A stretch of DNA of 6,111 bases from Bacteroidales bacterium UBA3754 (GCA_002371705.1 DFGI01000075.1:3282-9392), one strand, 5' to 3'; shown: positions 1 to 5,554, counted from the first letter of the stretch. The notes: generated by a model from the sequence alone, not told the origin. Translations and numbers: made by a program.

Positions 1-877
1 TGAGTTCCCATTCCTGACGTTCCTTGATACTTTCGATTGAAAGACGCAACTGCTGTTCCAGCTGATTGTAAGGAGCGTTGAACAAATCGCTTACACGAGT
101 ATGTACACGGACAACCGTCTGTAATGTGTTGAGAGAATATTCCGTCGGATTTTCTTCGTAGTCGATATACGTTTCGGGAATAATGTTGTCCTCTTCGTGA
201 CCAGAAACAAGGTCGATGTGCTTTTCGCCGTGGTCGTTCACCGTTGCTTTCAGACGAAGATGGTCGTCAACCGCGTTGTTGAACTGTTCGCGGAAATTCG
301 GCTTCTCGTCGATTAATTTTTCAAGAGCGGGAGTTTCCAACTGGAGAAATGTGGAATTTGTGAGCGAACGAACCGTAACGGTCGAGTCTGCGGCACTAAG
401 CAAATCGGATTCGCCAAAATATTCGCCTGCGCCCAACAATGCGATACGCAGTTCCTCGCCGTGGATTCCCGTGCTGATTACTTCTGCCTGTCCGCTTGCG
501 ACAATAAAGAATTTTTGTTTGTCCTTGCCTTGTGTGATAAGGTTTTTACCACGTTTTACCTCTACGGGGACGAAATTCCGTGCAAGGTCGGCTACAATTT
601 CCTGGTCAATGCTTGAAAAAAGCGGAATTTGACGCAAATCTTTTGCCGTGAAACTTGCCACACCGTCGAAATATTGAATAGCGATTCGGTCGGCTTTTTT
701 CAGTTCCACCTTCGTGCGGTTTACACGGTATGTACCACTTTCCACCTGCGTCCAAGGTAATAATTTCAAGAGAAGACGAGGAGTGATTGACCCCATCTGC
801 GGGGGTGTTTTGGTTGTGTTTGCAAGTTTTCGAGCCGTTGCTGTCGTAATACTGCGTTGAATGTTACTGTCTGCCAT
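1..877 (-). CDS. Family 2B encapsulin shell protein with inserted cNMP-binding-like domain (partial, C-terminus off window)
   Basis: Last visible gene of the minus-strand operon; 292 codons are present and the reading frame runs off the left edge. Residues 10-55 resemble the N-terminal arm of family 2 encapsulins such as cyanobacterial SrpI (TATARKLANTTK, then ITPRLLLKLLPW and GTYRVNR). Residues about 76-205 form a cyclic-nucleotide-binding-type beta-roll (IPLFSSI, VKRGKNLITQG, FFIVASGQAEV, GEYFGESDLL). The HK97-type shell fold then resumes near residue 233 (IPETYIDYEENPTEY, VHTRVSDL, LRLSIESIKERQEWEL). An insertion between the N-arm and shell domain is the hallmark of family 2B. Proteins of this family assemble into hollow shells around cargo enzymes. 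The phosphate-binding cassette lacks the usual Arg (Ser165 at that place), so ligand binding is uncertain. The ATG lies 31 nt after the JAMM gene with no clear Shine-Dalgarno sequence. Family assignment is from motif recall, not a search. Confidence 0.9.
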   Translation of the reverse strand, partial: MADSNIQRSITTATARKLANTTKTPPQMGSITPRLLLKLLPWTQVESGTYRVNRTKVELKKADRIAIQYFDGVASFTAKDLRQIPLFSSIDQEIVADLARNFVPVEVKRGKNLITQGKDKQKFFIVASGQAEVISTGIHGEELRIALLGAGEYFGESDLLSAADSTVTVRSLTNSTFLQLETPALEKLIDEKPNFREQFNNAVDDHLRLKATVNDHGEKHIDLVSGHEEDNIIPETYIDYEENPTEYSLNTLQTVVRVHTRVSDLFNAPYNQLEQQLRLSIESIKERQEWEL

Positions 878-908
878 AATTTTCTGTTTAAAAATGTTAA
901 TCAATATG

Positions 909-1307
909 TTATCTTAATTGTATTTTTTCTTTGACTTCGCCGCCAACAATCGAAAAAGCGTTGAATACAGGTCTTTCGTCGGCAAGCGAGAGAATGAAAT
1001 AGAGAATGTTCGGGTCGAACGCAAGCCGTATGTCTTCCGCCGACGGACGCGACGGCGAGGCGGGGTGGCTGTGCCAATTCCCTACAATCACCAATCCGTT
1101 TTGCCGTGCATATTTAACCGCCGCGAACTGCTCCTTCGGGTCGAAACTGAAATGCTCCTCCGACTGGTCGATGTTACGCATAGGATAGCTCACCGTGGCC
1201 GTTTTACTGTCGGGTCCCAACAGATAGCCGCACGATTCAATCGGTGCGTCGTTCCGTGCTTGTGCCAACAGCGACTGGTACGCTTCTTCCGTTATTGTTA
1301 TTTCCAT
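909..1307 (-). CDS. JAMM/MPN+ metalloprotease (Mov34/MPN/PAD-1 family, Mec/HcyD-like)
   Basis: Complete 132-residue single-domain zinc peptidase. The full JAMM signature is visible: Glu24 in PIESCGYLLG, then His79-Ser-His81-Pro, and Ser89/Asp92 in RPSAEDI, which supply the catalytic Glu, the zinc ligands and the oxyanion Ser. Stand-alone bacterial JAMM proteins of this size act on ubiquitin-like sulfur carriers: Mec releases cysteine from the CysO-cysteine adduct in Mycobacterium, and HcyD removes the residue after GG from HcyS in Wolinella. Here the likely partner is the ThiS-like protein at 2927-3139, which carries two residues after its GGG. The ATG at 1307 lies only 2 nt after the TusA stop, so the two are probably translationally linked. 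Which of the two cleavage roles applies cannot be decided from sequence. Confidence 0.92.
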   Translation of the reverse strand: MEITITEEAYQSLLAQARNDAPIESCGYLLGPDSKTATVSYPMRNIDQSEEHFSFDPKEQFAAVKYARQNGLVIVGNWHSHPASPSRPSAEDIRLAFDPNILYFILSLADERPVFNAFSIVGGEVKEKIQLR

Positions 1308-1309
1308 CT

Positions 1310-1531
1310 TTATTTCTGAATTGTAACTTTATGAATATTTCCTTCCACTTTGCTGATATCCAGCACCTTAAAACCCTGTTCGGTTGCCGAGCGTGGTACA
1401 TTGTTGAGTGGTTCGCCATCGGTGAGCAACACTTCGAGAATGTCGCCTTCGGCTATTTGAGCCAATTTCAGTTTGGTCTTTACAAACGTCATTGGGCAGT
1501 GTTCCTTTGTTATGTCTAACGTGTGGGTCAT
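1310..1531 (-). CDS. TusA-like sulfur carrier protein
   Basis: A 73-residue protein of the TusA (SirA/YeeD/YedF) fold. The active-site motif is Cys12-Pro13 within HCPMTFVKTKLKL, the start of helix 1, followed by GDILEVLLTDGEPLNNVPRS and a C-terminal strand HKVTIQK. TusA proteins carry a persulfide on the motif Cys and pass it to partners, often DsrE-type proteins. The second Pro of the classical CPxP motif is Thr here, so this is a divergent subfamily and not the tRNA-thiolation TusA proper. It lies 54 nt after the DsrE-family gene and 2 nt before the JAMM gene, so a role in moving sulfane sulfur to or from the carrier protein is a reasonable inference. The upstream gap holds a heptamer tandem repeat. 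Confidence 0.9.
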   Translation of the reverse strand: MTHTLDITKEHCPMTFVKTKLKLAQIAEGDILEVLLTDGEPLNNVPRSATEQGFKVLDISKVEGNIHKVTIQK

Positions 1532-1533
1532 AG

Positions 1534-1575
1534 GAGTTAAGAGTTAAGAGTTAAAAATTAAGAGTTAAGAGTTAT
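1534..1575. repeat. Heptanucleotide tandem repeat, six units of GAGTTAA
   Basis: Six 7-bp units run in exact register from 1534 (starts at 1534, 1541, 1548, 1555, 1562, 1569). Units 1, 2, 3 and 5 are gagttaa; unit 4 is aaattaa and unit 6 is gagttat. The array fills nearly all of the 54-nt gap between the DsrE-family stop and the TusA start and ends 3 bases short of the TusA ATG on the minus strand, where the unit reads TTAACTC. It therefore forms the translation-initiation leader of the TusA gene. Similar GAGTTAA-rich strings occur in Bacteroidota intergenic DNA (recalled, not searched). Confidence 0.85.
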
Positions 1576-1585
1576 GAATGATTTG

Positions 1586-2065
1586 CTAAATGAACATGGT
1601 TCTTCCGCCTTCGGACAATTCCAAAAATGTTGCGACACCCAGCGTGTCTTTCACTTCGTGGATAAAGTCGGATTGTTGAAGACCGAGTACGTGCATTGCC
1701 ATTTCGCAAGCGTACAAGTTCACGCCGAGGGCTGTAGCCGCCTCCACAAGTTCCTCGAGCGTCGCCACGTTGTTTTTACGCATCAGCGAGCGGAAGATTT
1801 TTGGACCTATGCCACAAAAATTGAATCGGCTTGTAGGCGTCACGTGCAAGCCGCCCATCATAAATCCGAACATTTTCGTGAGCCAGTTTCCGCCCACAAA
1901 CGAGCGTCCTTTCTTTTGTTTTATGGCGTCGAGCCCCCAAAACGTAAAGAAAATGTTTACTTCGTAACCTACCGCGGCCGCACCAGTTGCAAGCGTAAAT
2001 ACAGCCGTCAGTTTGTCAAATTCGCCAGAAAAGGCAATTAAGGAAAGTTTCTTTGTTTCTGCCAT
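1586..2065 (-). CDS. DsrE/DsrF/DrsH-like family protein (DsrE2 type), putative persulfide relay
   Basis: Start set at the ATG ending at 2065 (MAETKKLSLIAFSGEFDKL), giving 159 residues and an 8-nt gap to the upstream gene. A longer frame from 2101 would overlap that gene and add a non-homologous-looking MRPCFSQKINIT leader. The protein begins with the beta-strand and SGEFDKLTAVFTLATGAA stretch typical of the DrsE_2 (PF13686) family, has a hydrophobic middle (WLTKMFGFMMGGL, residues 61-73), and carries Cys84 (FNFCGIG) and Cys120 (NLYACEMAMHVLG). The latter sits where the family's conserved reactive Cys is found. DsrE-family proteins accept and donate persulfide sulfur and often pair with TusA, as here with the next gene. 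Membrane association is possible from the hydrophobic stretch but not shown. Confidence 0.88.
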   Translation of the reverse strand: MAETKKLSLIAFSGEFDKLTAVFTLATGAAAVGYEVNIFFTFWGLDAIKQKKGRSFVGGNWLTKMFGFMMGGLHVTPTSRFNFCGIGPKIFRSLMRKNNVATLEELVEAATALGVNLYACEMAMHVLGLQQSDFIHEVKDTLGVATFLELSEGGRTMFI

Positions 2066-2073
2066 AGTGATAT

Positions 2074-2889
2074 TTATTTTTTGTGAGAAGCAAGGTCGCA
2101 CGTACCTTGTTCATAATCAATTAATTGAGTTACTGTTGGATGTTCACCGCAAAGAGGACAATTTTCACGTCGTTTTACGTTTATTTTTCTGAAATCCATT
2201 GTTTTTGCGTTGAATGTCAGCAATTTGTCGGTCAACAATTCGCCAACGCCTGTTATGTATTTCAATGCTTCGGCGGCTTGGATTGTGCCCAACATTCCCG
2301 CAATTGCGCCCAGCACTCCCGCCTGCGAGCAAGTGGGAACCGCATTTGGTGGCGGCGGTGTTTTAAACATGCAACGGTAGCAAGCGTGTCCCGGAACGTA
2401 TGTGAACGTTTGCCCCTCAAAACGGAGTATTCCACCGTGGCTAAAAGGTTTTCCTGCCATTACGCACGCATCGTTAATGAGAAATTTCACAGGGAAATTA
2501 TCGGTTCCGTCAATCACAAAATCGTAGTCTTTTATAATGTCGAGAGCGTTGCTTGCCCATAGGAAATCCTTGTGGGTAACCACTTTCACGTGTGGATTTA
2601 TTGCATTCATCGTCTCCTTTGCCGATTCAACCTTCGGTTTCCCGACATCGGGTGTCGTGTGGATAATTTGTCGCTGTAGATTGCTTAAATCAACCACATC
2701 GCCGTCAACTATTCCTATGGTTCCAATTCCTGCCGCAGCCAAGTACATGGCAACCGGGGCACCCAATCCGCCTGCTCCCACGACAAGAACTTTTGCCTCA
2801 CGTATTTTTTCCTGACCCTCGACGCCCACATCTTTAAGCAATATGTGACGGGAATAGCGGGTCAATTCTTCTTCCGTAAAATCAAACAT
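2074..2889 (-). CDS. ThiF/MoeB/HesA-family sulfur-carrier adenylyltransferase (E1-like)
   Basis: Complete 271-residue E1-like enzyme. The N-terminus (ELTRYSRHILLKDVGVEGQ) is typical of MoeB/ThiF proteins. The ATP-binding loop is GAGGLGAP (38-45), followed by IVDGDVVDLSNLQRQ (60-74, with the Arg finger at 73) and the conserved Asp130 in DGTDN. Zinc ligands are Cys170/Cys173 (CYRC) and Cys244/Cys247 (CPLC). Cys187 in PTCSQAGVLGA lies at the family's catalytic-Cys position. It should adenylate the C-terminal Gly of the sulfur carrier encoded immediately upstream (37-nt gap), preparing it for thiocarboxylate formation. No rhodanese domain is fused at the C-terminus, so sulfur must come from a separate donor; the TusA and DsrE proteins downstream are candidates. 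Context favours a HcyF-like role over molybdopterin or thiamine synthesis. Confidence 0.92.
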   Translation of the reverse strand: MFDFTEEELTRYSRHILLKDVGVEGQEKIREAKVLVVGAGGLGAPVAMYLAAAGIGTIGIVDGDVVDLSNLQRQIIHTTPDVGKPKVESAKETMNAINPHVKVVTHKDFLWASNALDIIKDYDFVIDGTDNFPVKFLINDACVMAGKPFSHGGILRFEGQTFTYVPGHACYRCMFKTPPPPNAVPTCSQAGVLGAIAGMLGTIQAAEALKYITGVGELLTDKLLTFNAKTMDFRKINVKRRENCPLCGEHPTVTQLIDYEQGTCDLASHKK

Positions 2890-2926
2890 AGTTCGTGTGT
2901 TTTAAATTAAAGTTATGGATATGGTT

Positions 2927-3139
2927 TTACTTGCTTCCGCCTCCCATAAAGTACAGAAAATCAACGGAATCACCTTCGTTAAGAATGGTCGTGTCGAAAT
3001 CCTCTCTATCGACAAATTCTTCGTTTACCTGCACGCTGACCATTTCTGGCTGTGCCACGTTATTTTGTTTTATCAGCTCCGCCACGGAAATGGGGAGTTT
3101 TACTTCTTGATTTTCACCGTTTACTGTAATTGTCGCCAT
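2927..3139 (-). CDS. ThiS/MoaD-like sulfur-carrier protein with residues after the GG motif
   Basis: A 70-residue beta-grasp protein: MATITVNGENQEV at the N-terminus, ISVAELIKQNNV helix, MVSVQVNEEFVDRED, and LNEGDSVDFLYFMGGGSK at the C-terminus. The GDxVxFLxxxGGG pattern is that of ThiS/CysO-type carriers whose terminal Gly becomes a thiocarboxylate. Here Ser69-Lys70 follow Gly66-Gly67-Gly68, so the protein needs trimming before activation, as for Wolinella HcyS, which is processed by a JAMM protease. A JAMM protease gene is four genes downstream. It sits 21 nt after cysteine synthase and 37 nt before the activating enzyme, so it probably supplies sulfur for cysteine or homocysteine synthesis and not thiamine; no thiamine genes are visible. 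Confidence 0.9.
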   Translation of the reverse strand: MATITVNGENQEVKLPISVAELIKQNNVAQPEMVSVQVNEEFVDREDFDTTILNEGDSVDFLYFMGGGSK

Positions 3140-3160
3140 AATACGTTGATTTTTAAATTG

Positions 3161-4093
3161 TTACTTACTAAATAATGTTGTTGACAGGTACCGTTCGCCA
3201 GAATCGGGCAAAAGAACCACAATTCGTTTTCCCTTGTTTTCGGGGCGCTTTGCAATTTCAATCGCGGCGTGCAAAGCAGCACCCGACGAAATCCCCACTA
3301 AAATACCTTCGCGTCGTGAGATGTAGCGTGCCGCCTCAAAAGCATCATCGTCGGCCACCCGGAATATTTCGTCGTACACTCGAGTGTTGAGAATTTTGGG
3401 AATAAATCCCGCTCCTATACCCTGTAGTTTGTGTGGTCCCGCCTTGTGTCCCGACAACACGGCACTTCCCAGTGGTTCCACTGCCACAACCTTAATATCG
3501 GGATTATGTTTTTTCAGCGTCTCTCCAATACCAGTAATTGTTCCGCCTGTTCCGACTCCAGCGACAAAAATGTCAATCTGCCCGTCGGTGTCGGCTATAA
3601 TTTCTTGTGCCGTCGTTTCGATGTGGGCTTCGGGATTGGCAGGATTTTCGAACTGTTGCGGAATGAATGCATTGCCAATCTCCGCCGCCAAATCCTTTGC
3701 TTTCCTAATAGATCCTGGCATTCCCTCGTAGGCGGGCGTGAGCACCAGTTCCGCACCCAACGCCTTCAGCAGCGAACGACGTTCTTTGCTCATGGAGTCG
3801 GGCATCGTAAGAATCAATCTGTAGCCACGAGTGGCGGCAACCAAAGCCAGACCGATGCCGGTGTTGCCGCTCGTTGGTTCTATAATTACCGTTCGGCTGT
3901 CAATCAACCCTTTTTTCTCGGCTTTTTCTATAAGAAACAGCCCAACGCGGTCCTTCACACTTCGTCCCGGATTCAAAAACTCGAGTTTCGCCACAATTTG
4001 CGCTTTTGTTTTCTGCTCCTTCTCGATTTTCGAAAGTTCCAAAAGTGGCGTACCACCTATCAATTGTGTTATATCGCCTGCTATCTTTGCCAT
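3161..4093 (-). CDS. cysK: Cysteine synthase (O-acetylserine sulfhydrylase type)
   Basis: First gene of the minus-strand operon. The start is placed at the ATG ending at 4093 (MAKIAGDITQLIGGTPLLEL), giving 310 residues, the usual CysK length. An upstream ATG at 4138 would add 15 non-conserved residues and run through the -7 box. PLP Lys47 lies in NPGRSVKDR, the substrate loop is PTSGNTGIGLA (73-83), the PLP phosphate loop is GTGGTITG (181-188), and Ser270 in SSGAAL lies near the pyridine ring. The loop QGIGAGFIP (224-232) favours O-acetylserine as substrate over O-phosphoserine. It joins the serine derivative with sulfide or, given the adjacent carrier gene, possibly with a protein thiocarboxylate as Mycobacterium CysM does. 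An AAAGG element precedes the start by about 9 nt, one of few Shine-Dalgarno-like sequences here. Confidence 0.93.
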   Translation of the reverse strand: MAKIAGDITQLIGGTPLLELSKIEKEQKTKAQIVAKLEFLNPGRSVKDRVGLFLIEKAEKKGLIDSRTVIIEPTSGNTGIGLALVAATRGYRLILTMPDSMSKERRSLLKALGAELVLTPAYEGMPGSIRKAKDLAAEIGNAFIPQQFENPANPEAHIETTAQEIIADTDGQIDIFVAGVGTGGTITGIGETLKKHNPDIKVVAVEPLGSAVLSGHKAGPHKLQGIGAGFIPKILNTRVYDEIFRVADDDAFEAARYISRREGILVGISSGAALHAAIEIAKRPENKGKRIVVLLPDSGERYLSTTLFSK

Positions 4094-4124
4094 TTTCTTA
4101 GACCTTTGTTTTACAATCACGATG

Positions 4125-4132
4125 CAAATATA
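4125..4132 (-). promoter_or_regulatory. Predicted Bacteroidota -7 box for the cysK-encapsulin operon
   Basis: On the minus strand this reads TATATTTG, an exact match to TAnnTTTG, followed by C. It lies 31 bp upstream of the cysK ATG, predicting a short leader of roughly 25 nt. A TTTG (4147-4150) is upstream, but the 14-nt spacing is shorter than the usual 19-21 nt, so the -33 element is not well defined. The neighbouring inverted repeat overlaps that zone. Confidence 0.55.
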
Positions 4133-4137
4133 AAACA

Positions 4138-4164
4138 ATTAACATACAAACCTACTATGTTAAT
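4138..4164. promoter_or_regulatory. Perfect inverted repeat, candidate operator in the divergent promoter
   Basis: The arms ATTAACATA (4138-4146) and TATGTTAAT (4156-4164) are perfectly complementary and flank a 9-nt spacer. A further TATGTTA half-site follows at 4164-4170, 8 bp in phase from the second arm. The element lies between the two predicted -7 boxes and covers the -33 region of the leftward promoter. It also reaches the -33 region of the rightward one. This placement suits one regulator controlling both the operon and the MetY-like gene. The regulator is not encoded in the window. Confidence 0.6.
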
Positions 4165-4185
4165 ATGTTATTTTTGAAGATTTTT

Positions 4186-4193
4186 TATTTTTG
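4186..4193 (+). promoter_or_regulatory. Predicted Bacteroidota -7 box for the MetY-like gene
   Basis: The sequence TATTTTTG matches TAnnTTTG exactly and is followed by C. It lies 33 bp before the ATG at 4227, implying a leader of about 25 nt. No clear TTG is found at the expected 19-21 nt spacing; TATG at 4164-4167, inside the operator-like repeats, is the nearest candidate. Confidence 0.5.
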
Positions 4194-4226
4194 CACTGTT
4201 AAACGACAATTATACAATATTATAAT

Positions 4227-5408
4227 ATGGAAAAACAAACAAAAACAGTACGCACGTCGCAAAAGATTTCCGACGCATACGGAGCACTCAACATGCCAGT
4301 TTATAATTCGGCCGCCTACGGCTTTCCTTCGGCAAAAGCAATGGCAGACGCTTTTGTGGGCAGAACCGATTCTCCAACGTATTCACGTGTGTCTAATCCT
4401 ACGGTTGCATATTTTGAAGAACGGGTTGCCCAACTCAGCGGAGCAATGCACGTTTTTGCCTTTAATTCGGGTATGGCGGCGATTAGCTGCACGCTTTTTG
4501 CACTCGCTGCAAGCGGAAAAAACATCGTTACTTCGGCACATCTGTTCGGGAACACCGTTTCGTTATTAACGAACACTTTGGGACGGTTCGGAGTTGAAAC
4601 ACGCTTTGTCGATTTGCTCGACAACGAGGCGGTTGCCAATGCAATAGACGACAACACGGTCTGCGTGTTTCTTGAAATTATCACCAATCCGCAACTCGAG
4701 GTTGTTGACATTCAGAGTCTTTCGTCAATCACTAAAAAGAGAAACATTCCACTTGTCGCCGACACCACTATTATTCCGTTCACGCAATTTAGCGCGGAAG
4801 CGTTAGGAGTTGACATTGAAGTGCTTTCGAGCACAAAATACATTTCGGGCGGAGCGACGACATTGGGCGGCTTGGTGCTTGACTACGGAAATTTCCCGCA
4901 ATTATACCGTTATATGAAGTTCGAACTTCTTTATAACATTGGTAGTTATATGACGCCTCAGGTCGCTTTTATGCAGACACTTGGCCTTGAAACATTGGAT
5001 ATGCGTTACCGCACGCAGGCAAACAACGCCCTCGAACTTGCCCGAAGGTTGAAACAAGTTCCCGAAATTAGAGACGTAAATTACGTCGGACTGAGCGACA
5101 ACGTGTTCCACTCGTTGGCAAAAGCCCAATTTGGAGGAACATTTGGAGCAATGCTCACCATTGATTTGGAAGACAAACAGCATGCGTTTGCTTTTATCGA
5201 TAATTTGAAACTTATCAGCCGCGCAACCAATCTTTTCGACAGCAAATCGCTGGCTATCCACCCTGCATCAACAATATTTGGCGCTTTTGCAGGTTCACAG
5301 CGTCGTGCTATGAACGTACGCGACAACACAGTGCGACTCAGCATAGGATTGGAAGACGTGAAAGATTTATATGACGATATTGTTCAGGCAGTAAAAGGAT
5401 CTATTTAA
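4227..5408 (+). CDS. metY: Cys/Met-metabolism PLP-dependent enzyme, MetY-like (O-acetylhomoserine sulfhydrylase type)
   Basis: Complete 393-residue fold-type-I PLP enzyme. Tyr52 and Arg54 lie in TYSRVSNPT, the cofactor loop is NSGMAAI (80-86), Asp179 (VADTT) should contact the pyridine nitrogen, and the Schiff-base Lys204 is in SSTKYISGGATTLGG. The substrate carboxylate site is Arg370 in VRLSIGLED. The TKYxxGGxTTLGG stretch and GLETL (253-257) resemble O-acetylhomoserine sulfhydrylases more than cystathionine gamma-synthases, which have TKYxNGHSD. The protein is shorter than classical MetY (about 420-430), lacking the insertion after GGLVLDYGNFP. The likely reaction is homocysteine formation from O-acetylhomoserine and sulfide or a carrier thiocarboxylate. 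Cystathionine synthase/lyase or methionine lyase activity remains possible. It is divergent from the sulfur-carrier operon with 133 nt between the starts. Confidence 0.85.
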   Translation: MEKQTKTVRTSQKISDAYGALNMPVYNSAAYGFPSAKAMADAFVGRTDSPTYSRVSNPTVAYFEERVAQLSGAMHVFAFNSGMAAISCTLFALAASGKNIVTSAHLFGNTVSLLTNTLGRFGVETRFVDLLDNEAVANAIDDNTVCVFLEIITNPQLEVVDIQSLSSITKKRNIPLVADTTIIPFTQFSAEALGVDIEVLSSTKYISGGATTLGGLVLDYGNFPQLYRYMKFELLYNIGSYMTPQVAFMQTLGLETLDMRYRTQANNALELARRLKQVPEIRDVNYVGLSDNVFHSLAKAQFGGTFGAMLTIDLEDKQHAFAFIDNLKLISRATNLFDSKSLAIHPASTIFGAFAGSQRRAMNVRDNTVRLSIGLEDVKDLYDDIVQAVKGSI

Positions 5409-5523
5409 AGACCATTATAAAAATTCATGTCATATTGCGAATTGCTAAAACGATATGAATGTATGCGACGTATGTTACATGTGATTTTATCTATGATTTG
5501 GCAATAATACCTAAAAATGATTA

Positions 5524-5554
5524 TTGGAGCAAAAAACGAAAATGTGTACATTCG
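5524..5554 (+). promoter_or_regulatory. Predicted promoter of the hemerythrin-domain gene
   Basis: TTG at 5524-5526, a 20-nt spacer, then TACATTCG at 5547-5554, one base off TAnnTTTG. Spacing fits Bacteroidota promoters and predicts a leader of about 18 nt before the ATG at 5579. The upstream gap after the MetY-like gene (5409-5523) shows only A/T-rich sequence and a weak imperfect inverted repeat (ATTCAT 5423-5428 with ATGAAT 5455-5460) without a T-tract, so no terminator is called. Confidence 0.45.

Noticed and set aside
216..632. Plus-strand open frame across the encapsulin cNMP-binding-like domain
   Set aside because: The minus strand gives a continuous encapsulin through this region; the plus-strand product is Ser/Arg-rich with no domain.
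905..911. A further copy of the TATGTTA half-site near the JAMM stop codon
   Set aside because: It is a single heptamer overlapping a stop codon in A/T-rich DNA, with no partner arm, and is likely chance.
1574..2041. Plus-strand open frame of 155 codons opposite the DsrE-family gene
   Set aside because: It is rich in His, Arg and Cys with no family resemblance, and the opposite strand encodes a clear DsrE-family protein in an operon.
2066..2101. Longer start for the DsrE-family protein, overlapping the upstream activating-enzyme gene
   Set aside because: The extra 12 residues do not fit the family's N-terminus, and the internal ATG at 2065 gives the typical start and clean spacing.
2074..3139. 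Thiamine or molybdopterin biosynthesis as the role of the carrier/E1 pair
   Set aside because: No thiamine or molybdenum-cofactor genes are nearby, and the tailed carrier, JAMM protease and sulfhydrylases point to amino-acid sulfur assimilation.
4094..4138. Upstream start for cysteine synthase adding 15 residues
   Set aside because: The added stretch is non-conserved and runs through the predicted -7 box; the start at 4093 gives the standard CysK N-terminus and length.
3431..4177. Long plus-strand open frame (248 codons) opposite the cysteine synthase gene
   Set aside because: The minus-strand frame has every CysK motif; the plus-strand translation shows no recognisable domain and is a by-product of codon usage on the opposite strand.
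5423..5460. Possible terminator hairpin after the MetY-like gene
   Set aside because: The arms are short and A/T-rich, the loop is about 26 nt, and no T-tract follows, so it does not meet the form of an intrinsic terminator.
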